A stretch of 20,947 bases of DNA, taken from NCBI GenBank assembly GCA_002887195.1, contig PJAB01000773.1, forward strand, positions 1 to 20,947. Reading direction: 5' to 3'. The stretch comes from Chrysochromulina parva (taxonomy: Eukaryota; Haptophyta; Prymnesiales; Chrysochromulinaceae). Positions 9,774 to 16,900 of this stretch are shown one piece after another (the stretch's first letter is position 1; the number at the start of each line of letters is the position of its first letter). The position numbers were made by a program, and so were the translations under genes. The notes below the pieces were generated by a model. That model worked only from the letters and a program-made list of their open reading frames with translations. It ran no database searches and was not told the DNA's origin.

Positions 9774-9876
9774 CGTGAAATGCTTCGGTGTGTTGAGGCG
9801 CGGGATTGGCGCCGTTGTGGGCGCTTTCGAGTTTTTCGACACCGAAATGGGCGCTTACGATACGAATCCCTATCGT

Positions 9877-10521
9877 CTAATGCCTGTCCCGTTCCTCGAG
9901 TTTGTCCGCGAGCGACACCGCTGACACAAGAAGGTTTCTCACGTCATCCGCCGTCGCAAAGCTCCTGCCGCCGGGGGTGAGCTGCATCAATCGCGCCTCC
10001 AGCGCCTCGACGCGCCTCGTGGCCTCCCTAATGTCGTCGCCGAGGGTGCGTGCACCATCACGCACAGCTCGTAGCTCGCGCAACGTCGCAGCCGACGTGC
10101 TGAACTCCGACGATCGCAGCGCAATCAGATAGAGCACACGCGTGCACAGCGCCTCGACGCCCGACATCTTCTTGGTGATGGCGCGCTGCTCCTCGCAGAT
10201 GGGCAGCGCCGCATGCCGCGAAAGCGCAGCGAACTCGCGGCAGAGCAAACTCACGTTGCGCGCATTCAGCTCGGGTAAAACTGAGGACGAGGCCGAGCCA
10301 AATAGGCTATTCATGGCACTCGGTGTTGCGGAGGAAGGGGCTGAACCAAACAGGCTACTCACGGCTGTCTGCGGCCTCAGCAACGGCGCCACCTGTGGGA
10401 GCCGCCTCAGCGCAGCTAGGTCCGGATCGACTGTCGCAGTCGACACGCGGTGCGAGACGGTCGTGATCCCAGGATCGGCGGCCATTGCTGCTGCTCGGGC
10501 GCTGCTTGTCGATTGTCCCAT
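9877..10521 (-). CDS. BORCS5: BORC complex subunit 5 (myrlysin) homologue
   Basis: A single exon encodes 214 residues, close to the animal protein's length of about 196. The N-terminus MGQSTSS fits the N-myristoylation consensus (Gly2, Ser6), as in animal BORCS5, where myristate anchors BORC to lysosomes. The family's DPD...L..LP...PLL element is present (VDPDLAALRRLPQVAPLL, residues 31-48), followed by a helical region (LNARNVSLLCREFAAL, 85-100; KKMSGVEALCTRVL, 117-130) that matches the known LC...F/Y and M...VETL pattern, and a C-terminal coiled-coil-like stretch near 145-180. A low-complexity insert with two SLFGSA repeats separates the blocks. Known role: BORC recruits Arl8 to lysosomes and directs their movement along microtubules. 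The start is fixed by the myristoylation glycine. The stop lies only 103 bases before the next gene's ATG on the same strand, so that gene's promoter must be very compact or overlap this 3' end. Confidence 0.8.
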   Translation of the reverse strand: MGQSTSSARAAAMAADPGITTVSHRVSTATVDPDLAALRRLPQVAPLLRPQTAVSSLFGSAPSSATPSAMNSLFGSASSSVLPELNARNVSLLCREFAALSRHAALPICEEQRAITKKMSGVEALCTRVLYLIALRSSEFSTSAATLRELRAVRDGARTLGDDIREATRRVEALEARLMQLTPGGRSFATADDVRNLLVSAVSLADKLEERDRH

Positions 10522-11029
10522 CTTTGGCCCTCGATCAGCCTACGCTACGTTCACGAGAGAGTCGAGACGGAAAAATCTGCACCGCTGGTGCGCACTGCGG
10601 CGTCGGCGGCAGCGCGACCTGGACTGCATCCTTCCGGCGCGAGAAAAGTCTGAACTTACCGTGAATGTGGACTGTGAATTGGCTTGGTTAATGACCAACT
10701 TCTTGGAGGGCTGAATTCCATTGTTTGGAAACAAACACAACACACAGCGCGCGCCTTCGGTCTCGCTGTTCCATCCTGGTCGCCTGTGCCTGCTGCTGTG
10801 CCTGCTCCTGTGCCGGTTGCTGCCGTGACCGCTCTGCTTGGTGCTGCTCCTGCGCTGCTCCTGTGCTTGCATCGCCGCATCGTGCTGCCATCGCGCGTAG
10901 CTTAGCCTGATGTTGCTGTTGCTGTTGCTGTTGCTGCCTCACTCTGCGCTCCGCCCTCCATGTTGCTTGTGTGCCTAGCTTTCTGGAAACTAGCTTTCTG
11001 ATGGAGCTCCATCCCCCCCCTGACGCTGA
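10522..11029. other. Intergenic region with CTG/CAG-rich low complexity
   Basis: These 508 bases lie between the erlin stop codon and the BORCS5 start, both minus strand, and should hold the erlin 3' UTR and the BORCS5 promoter and 5' UTR. Around 10785-10936 the plus strand is rich in CTG and TGCTG. A glutamine-rich minus-strand frame (10688-10942) passes through it but has no good ATG ahead of the Q tract, so it is not called. CTAGCTTTCTG occurs twice, at 10976-10986 and 10990-11000. Confidence 0.55.
10913..10936. repeat. (TTGCTG)4 microsatellite
   Basis: Four perfect copies of TTGCTG lie upstream of BORCS5. On the minus strand they would read as CAGCAA units. Length polymorphism is likely. 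Confidence 0.9.
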
Positions 11030-11998
11030 TCAAGTCCGAACCTTTCCGGTAGGAAGCAGCGTCGCCGCTGTTCCATCGGCATACACGCTCGGCAACCGGT
11101 CTCCCCAGAAGATCTTGGTGTTGTTGCTGAGAGCTCGCACAGCCTCGAGCTGGAGGTAGTTAGGCGTGAGGAGGAGGCTGTTGGCCTCAGCTTCACGCTT
11201 CAGGCGGTAAAAGTACGCATCCGCCTCTGCCTTGGAATTGTTGGCAAGCATTTGATTCGAGATCTCGGCGATGGCCTGCTCGCTCTGCTTCTGCTTGAGT
11301 TTCAGCTCCAGCGCAACGGCCTCGACCGCAGCGAGCTTCTCTGCTTCGACAAGCGCTCGCATCTTTTCGGTCTCGGCTTCACGCTTCACGACCGTGTGCT
11401 TCTCCTCGACCACCTTGAGCCGAGTGCGCTCGGCTTCGACCGCCTCGTAGTTGCTCTGGATGGACTTGGGGATCGTTGGTTTCGTCACTCGAATTGCGAT
11501 GATCCTAAGTCCAGGAACCCACCTGTCGATGTCGCGCTGCAATGCGGCCTGAAGCGTCTCGTCCAGGCTGGAAAACTTGGTGATGTACATCTCTTCCAGC
11601 GTGCTGCTGCTGCAAATCTGGTTGACCTCGTGGTGAATCTTATCGAAGATCCAAGTCTTGTCATACTCTGAAGTGAAGTTCCTCACAGTTTGGAGCACCG
11701 CGCTGTAGTCAAGCTGATTCACGACTTCAATGCGCTCAAAGTAGATCAGCGTTCCTCCTTGAGTGCCGCACGGGATGTTTTCGACTCGGTCAGTTTGCAC
11801 TGTTGTCTGCACGTACTCGACTCTGGTCACGAGCGGCGTGGATAGGACCAGCCCTGGACCGGCGGTCCGGTCTTGCAATGCGCCACCGCGATAGAAAACC
11901 GCCACGTGTCCCTCGGGAACAAAGTGAATTGACCCGCTCGAGAGGCTCCATCCTCCGATGGCAGCTGCAAGACTGACGAAAATGGACCATGGGTCCAT
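11030..11998 (-). CDS. ERLIN: Erlin (SPFH/prohibitin-domain ER lipid-raft protein)
   Basis: A single exon encodes 322 residues, near the usual erlin length of about 340. A hydrophobic segment at residues 6-23 (IFVSLAAAIGGWSL) would be the ER signal anchor. The SPFH domain follows, with erlin-specific motifs: EGHVAVFYRGGAL, VQTTVQTDRVENIPCGT, YFERIEVVNQL, YDKTWIFDKIHHEVNQIC and RVTKPTIP. A charged coiled coil covers about 190-270, and the C-terminal assembly segment LTPNYLQLEAVRALSNNTKI with FWGDRLPSVY matches erlin's YLEL...SNSKIYFG region. Known role: erlins form large ring complexes on the ER membrane that bind RNF170 and guide degradation of activated IP3 receptors, and they bind cholesterol and restrain SREBP. 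Only the ring-forming role can be carried over safely to this organism. The frame upstream is open but has no further ATG, so the start at 11998 is chosen. The gene is divergent from the glycosyltransferase-like gene. Confidence 0.93.
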   Translation of the reverse strand: MDPWSIFVSLAAAIGGWSLSSGSIHFVPEGHVAVFYRGGALQDRTAGPGLVLSTPLVTRVEYVQTTVQTDRVENIPCGTQGGTLIYFERIEVVNQLDYSAVLQTVRNFTSEYDKTWIFDKIHHEVNQICSSSTLEEMYITKFSSLDETLQAALQRDIDRWVPGLRIIAIRVTKPTIPKSIQSNYEAVEAERTRLKVVEEKHTVVKREAETEKMRALVEAEKLAAVEAVALELKLKQKQSEQAIAEISNQMLANNSKAEADAYFYRLKREAEANSLLLTPNYLQLEAVRALSNNTKIFWGDRLPSVYADGTAATLLPTGKVRT

Positions 11999-12378
11999 AT
12001 GACTCTCGGTGGCGGTGGCGGCGGCGGTCTGTGCGGTGGCGTCCGCTTGGATAAAGCGAGCTGCACGCCCTCCCCGCTTGCTTTTTTCACCCGTTAAAAT
12101 ACGTTAAAATGTGAAACATTGCGAGCGCGCGCATGGTCTCTGGGGTCGTGTAAGGTGTGTGTATCCTGATCGGGCAGTACATGGAATCCCTTAAATGACA
12201 GTGCCGCGTATGCCGTACATGTAGCACCGGTTGTCGCGAATATCTGTCGTGATAACGTTCACACAAGAGGAGCCGGGACACACAGTAGGCCGGTATTCCT
12301 CCCTTGACTCGGCTGCACGTGGCATTTCCGGTCCGCGGCGCGTCGTTCTGGTGACTCCAAACTTGCCACATCAAGTTC
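11999..12378. promoter_or_regulatory. Divergent promoter region, erlin (minus) and glycosyltransferase-like gene (plus)
   Basis: These 380 bases separate two divergent starts. Next to erlin there is a GGCGGT-rich stretch (about 12008-12042), probably its 5' leader. Further out, at 12085-12116, TTTCAC and GTGAAA form an inverted repeat around two tandem copies of CGTTAAAAT. No certain TATA box was found. An upstream coding exon of the plus-strand gene cannot be excluded. Confidence 0.5.
12085..12116. promoter_or_regulatory. Candidate regulatory element: inverted TTTCAC/GTGAAA around tandem CGTTAAAAT
   Basis: The layout is TTTCAC, then two 10-bp tandem units containing CGTTAAAAT (12091-12110), then GTGAAA. 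It is an AT-rich island in GC-rich DNA, about 90-115 bases upstream of the erlin ATG. The symmetry suggests a protein-binding site; no factor is named. Confidence 0.35.
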
Positions 12379-13692
12379 ATGGCGGACCTGACCATTCAAG
12401 AGGGGTCATGTACACCAACGGGTGGCTTTACGCTCATCCAGAGAAGTCAACCAAGCTGGCTGACGCGTGCCCCAGGCGCTGCCGTGACGATGGCATCCGA
12501 TTTGGTGAAGGCCGTCACGTGGGGTCCACGTATGGGTGATTTCCAGCCGATTCGGTGCTCAGAGGCCATAAAACGGCAGCCGTTTGATAAGCCGTGGCCT
12601 GCGTGGCGGCACGTGCGCCGCACATACCCCTCGCTCACACCTCCCGCACCGGCGCCGATGCCGGTGCACGCGCAGGTGCTCTTCGTGGGATGTGCGCGCA
12701 ATTTGGGCGCGTATGCACTGACGAGCCGGTTTTTTGTGGGGCAGCTCGGTGAGCAGTTCTCGGACCATCGCGTGCTCCTGTGGGAGGACTCGTCCTCTGA
12801 CGGCACACGTGCAACGCTGCGCGGCTGGGCAGCAAGTGACGCGCGCATGCGCCTTCTGACCGGCGACCCGCCGGCGCTCAGCTGGCGACTGCGCATCCAC
12901 CGCACGGCGCGCCTCGCCTTCTGCCGCGACGTGCTACTGACCGAAGCGCTCAAGGCGATGCCACCTCAACATGGGCAGCGTGCGATGACCGAGGCGCGAC
13001 CGGCGGCGCCAGCGACGTTGGCAGCGATGGCAGCGCTGCCATCGCAGCTGATCATCTCGCTCGATCTCGACTGCCCGCCCACACTCGCGCCGAGTGCACT
13101 TGCCGCCGCCGTCCATCGCATGGCGACGGCGCACCTGAAGAGACGCGCCGCGCACCACCCTCGCACCGCACGCACAGCGCGCAGAGCAGAACGGACCATA
13201 GGCCCTTCGCCGCCGCCGCCGCCCCCCCCCTCGATGGCACCGCCCACGCGCTTCCACGTAATCACAGGCAATTCGCTCCCAATGTACTATGACCGGTGGG
13301 CTTTGCGCAGCCGTGCACTAGCCATCGATTACGACTGCCTTCAGAACCGAACCGAGGTGGCCCGCCGGGGCCGCTGCATGGAATATGACATCAACGTAAA
13401 CCCACGTGCGCCGGTGCTCGCCGTAGACTCGGCCTTTGGGGGCGTCGCCATCTTCTCCGCCGCCGCGCTGCGCCGAGCGGGTTGCCGGTACGAGGCACGC
13501 CCCGACTTGCGTACATGCGAGCACGTCGGCTTCAACTTGTGCCTGCGACGGCGCGGGCTGCGGCTGGGTCTCGACCCTTCGCTTGTGGTCGGCTGTGGGA
13601 AGGAGCACTACCATCCCGAGACACCGAGCACCAAAGTCGTTCGCGTCTTCGAAAATGGCAGCATTCGCTATGAAGGCGATCTTCATATCTAG
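12379..13692 (+). CDS. GT-A-type glycosyltransferase-like protein, possibly CAP59/GT69-like
   Basis: A single exon encodes 437 residues. Visible hallmarks of a nucleotide-sugar GT-A fold are VLFVGCARNLGAY (about 100-112), WEDSSSDGTRATLRGW (135-150, the acidic-Ser-DGT loop of the first half), RTARLAFCRDVLL (175-187) and a DxD-type motif in IISLDLDCPP (225-234). The C-terminal half has AVDSAFGGVAIFSAAALRRA, then CEHVGFNLCLRRRG, the usual acceptor-side EH..F.L pattern. The order resembles fungal CAP59/CMT1 mannosyltransferases (GT69), but the donor and acceptor sugars cannot be read from sequence. A low-complexity polyproline insert (codons around 13204-13239) splits the two halves. No signal anchor is visible at the N-terminus, which is odd for a Golgi enzyme; a missed upstream exon or a cytosolic form are both possible. 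The ATG at 12379 is the first in frame. Confidence 0.65.
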   Translation: MADLTIQEGSCTPTGGFTLIQRSQPSWLTRAPGAAVTMASDLVKAVTWGPRMGDFQPIRCSEAIKRQPFDKPWPAWRHVRRTYPSLTPPAPAPMPVHAQVLFVGCARNLGAYALTSRFFVGQLGEQFSDHRVLLWEDSSSDGTRATLRGWAASDARMRLLTGDPPALSWRLRIHRTARLAFCRDVLLTEALKAMPPQHGQRAMTEARPAAPATLAAMAALPSQLIISLDLDCPPTLAPSALAAAVHRMATAHLKRRAAHHPRTARTARRAERTIGPSPPPPPPPSMAPPTRFHVITGNSLPMYYDRWALRSRALAIDYDCLQNRTEVARRGRCMEYDINVNPRAPVLAVDSAFGGVAIFSAAALRRAGCRYEARPDLRTCEHVGFNLCLRRRGLRLGLDPSLVVGCGKEHYHPETPSTKVVRVFENGSIRYEGDLHI

Positions 13693-13939
13693 ATGAGGAT
13701 TTGAAACGACCTAGTAAAGCCGTGGTAATTGATACTGCCCCAAAACTACGATACACACATTCAGCCGTGTACTGAACTGACGGGAACAAACCGAAGTAGG
13801 TGGGGCCAACGGGCCAGGCCGGTGCGCGTGACGTGAGCGGGGCCGCCGCTCATGTTTTACTTTGTACCAGCACAAAATGGCCCCCGACCACCTTCTGTCC
13901 TTCCTAGGCCGCCGCCGCGCTGAAGCCCGCCTCTTGCAT

Positions 13940-16900
13940 TCACGCTTTCGCGCCCGCCTTCTTGAGCTCCTTTGCATACTTCACCTCAGCCTCCTCCAAG
14001 ATATTCACAAGTTCAGAATACCCTTTCTTTTGCGCGAGCTGCTTAGGCGTGTTGCCGTGCTTGTCCTTGATCACGGGCACCGCACCCTTCTCGAGAAGCA
14101 TCAAGAGCATCTCCTTATGCCCCTTCTGGGCCGTCCAGTGCAACGGCACGTAGCCAGAGAGCGCCTTGTCGAGCGTGGACTCTTGCTCATTCACAGAGTA
14201 CCCATGCTCGATGAGCAACTCGGCGACCATCATTTGGTTCTCTTTGGATGCCCAGATGAGCGGCTTCCATGAGTCGCCTGTCTGGTGCGTACCCGAGCGC
14301 CGGTTGAGCTGTGAAGACGCCTTGCCCTTGGCAGCCGAGCCCATGGAAGCCGAGACACCCTCCGCCCAAGCCGACGCCTGGAGCTCCGCGCACATGAGAC
14401 GCAGGTCGACCCTGTTCATGACGCGGGGAATTTCAAGACGGGAGTTGGCGGGCGTGATGCCGTTCAACGAATGCGCGACCGAGAGGGAAGTCGAGACGTG
14501 ATAGTGCGACATGCGCTCTTCGAGAGCCGCGATGCCCTCCTCGGCGAGCGTCTCGTTGCCGCGAAGGTCCAGCGCCGTCAGCTTGGGCACATTCTTCAGG
14601 AGGTTGGCGAGGGCAACCCCTTCCTGCGGCTGCAACTCGACGTCGCGCAGGTCGATCGAGAGATCGACGTGCTTCTCGGCCTGATGACGCGCCATCACCC
14701 AGCCGCACACGAGCATGATGCGAGCGGGTGAGCGCACGTCCCACGACTTAAGATTGAGTTCCGTCGTCTTCATCGCCTGGTCGAGCCGCTTGATCTCCTT
14801 GACGAGGATTCGCTGCAGGTACAGCGTCTCCTGCATGACCTTGGCGAAGTTATCATCATTGTTGAACCACTCAGGCGAGAACGAGTACGCGCCATAATCG
14901 AGCGCCTTGCGCAGGATGTTGAGTGCGACCTTAATCAGGCTTTCGGGCAGTGCATCTCGCAAGTCGAGCTCGATGCCGTTCGCCATGTCCCTGAGCATCT
15001 TCTTGCGGCGGGAGAGCACTTGCTCGAGTGTGAGCGCCGACATGTTCAGCGAGAAGCGCGACATGATCACGAGCATGTTGCCCTCAACGTCCGACTGCAG
15101 AGCCTCGACGCCCGTGAGCGGCGGGAGAAGCACCTCCTTTTCGTGCGGGTACTGCGACAGCCACGTCAAGTCGGCACCGCGATCGACCATCCCCATGCGC
15201 ATCTCGAAGATCGTCATGGCGTCGCCCGGCTTGGCGCCGGCTGAAGCATACAGGATCGCCTGCTCCTTGTCGGTGGTCGTCGAGCTGAAACCGTACTCAA
15301 TGCCGCCTCGAACGCCGAGTTCGTTAGGCACCTGATGAGGGACGCACTCAGAGGCACACTCAGAGACGCACTCACAGTGGCGCACTCACAGAGGCGTCAT
15401 CAGAGAGGTCCTCCGCGGCGCACCCAAAACTCCTTTGGCAGCAGGGCTCCCTGCACGCCGCGCCACACGTTGCACGCCTTCGTGAGCTTGGACAGCTTAA
15501 GTACACACGAGTTGATTGCGTGGATGGTAGTGCAGTAGTCATTGCCAATGCAAAGATCTTTGGCCACCCCAACCAAATAAGGTACGCGCGACTTGGCGCG
15601 AAGCACGGCGTTATACTTGGCGTACATAGGCCCCGTGTATAGTCGACCGCCAACGACCTCTTCCACGATCAACTCGGAGTGGCCGTCCTTGCGCAGGCGC
15701 ACATTGCCCTCCTCCTCCATCTTCTGCTTGAGCGCGTCGAGCGTCATGGGCTTGCGGCACCACTCAGGGTTGGACTCACCTGCAATCACATCGAGTCACA
15801 TCGAGTCACATGCAAGCACTTGCACGCCCACGCAAGCAGACACACTCCGGCTTCAGGGATTGACTCATAAGGGATAGGGCTTCGGGGATCGGCTCACGAA
15901 GCCCGTCACGCTCCGGGTAGACCCTCGCGCCCATATTGAACTCGGCCACACGAGGATTGACGATGAACTCCCATTCGGTGGCCGCGACGGCAAGCATGCC
16001 GTTGGGGGTCTTGAACTCCACGTACGAGTCTGGATACTTGCAGTGGTCATTCTCCATCGCCTTGAGAAGCGTGGCGAGAGCTTCCTCGCCTCCATTCTCA
16101 TCCTTAGCCATCTGGGGAGGTGTGAAGAGCGACTCGTGCATGAGTAGCAATCGACGGCAATCAAGAGGCCATCAGGAGGCCATCAAGAGGCCTTCAAGAG
16201 GCCATCAAGAGGCCTTCAAGTGGCCACATGAGGCCATCAGGCCATCAGGATCCATCAAGAGCAATCACCTGGGGAGATCCGATGAGCGACTCGAGGCCGC
16301 CGTAGAAGAGGCTGAGCGAGCCATAGCTCATCTGGAACTTGCCCGTCGCCTGGAACTTGTCGTTGAGCTGGGCCGAGCCAGAGATCTTCTGCTTCTTGAG
16401 CTCATGTAGCCCTTGAATTAGGCAGTCGGCTAGCCCGCTGAGCTGCGCGGCCTCAAGCTTCGAGCGCACGTCGTCTTCGGACATTGCGCGCACAAAGTCG
16501 AAGGCAGGCTTGATAGTGGCCGAAGGGATGCAGAGCGCACGCGTGATCACCTGGGCCAAGCAGCGACGAGAAGTGGCATTGAGAGAGGCCATCCGAGGCA
16601 ATGTGAGAGGCAGCCAGTGGCGATGAGGGAGGCAGCCCGTGGCAATGTGAGAGTGGCGATGAGGGAGGCAATCACTGGCGATGATGGAGGCAGCCCGTGG
16701 CGATGAAGGAGGCCATCACTGAGGACATTAGAGAGGCCATCAGTGGCACTCAGCGCACCTTGGACACTCCGAGAGAATTGAGCCACTTGGATGCCGCCCA
16801 AACGCCCTCCGATGCCTCTGTCTCCTCATCGTACCTGATGAGGGCGGCAATCAAGTGGTCGTCGGCGGTCATCAGTGGCGAAGTGGCAATCATGGGGCAA

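Noticed and set aside
9774..9842. Start of the FHA-TDP1 protein at 9842
   Set aside because: The codon there is GTG. The first ATG in frame is at 9773 and places the FHA domain at the very N-terminus, as in PNKP.
10688..10942. Glutamine-rich small protein on the minus strand
   Set aside because: It opens with GTG in a CAA/CAG microsatellite, has no ATG before the Q tract and no recognisable domain; more likely untranslated leader or spacer.
15424..15779. ART domain as a bacterial toxin gene acquired by transfer
   Set aside because: It lies in a multi-intron gene with eukaryotic domains, has no signal peptide, and its motifs resemble algal ART proteins; no sign of a secreted toxin.
15844..15897. 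Coding extension of exon 5 of the ART gene (18 extra residues)
   Set aside because: Its donor GTGTCT is weaker than GTGAGC at 15897, and the shorter exon gives a better join to the CRKPMTL segment; kept only as an alternative.
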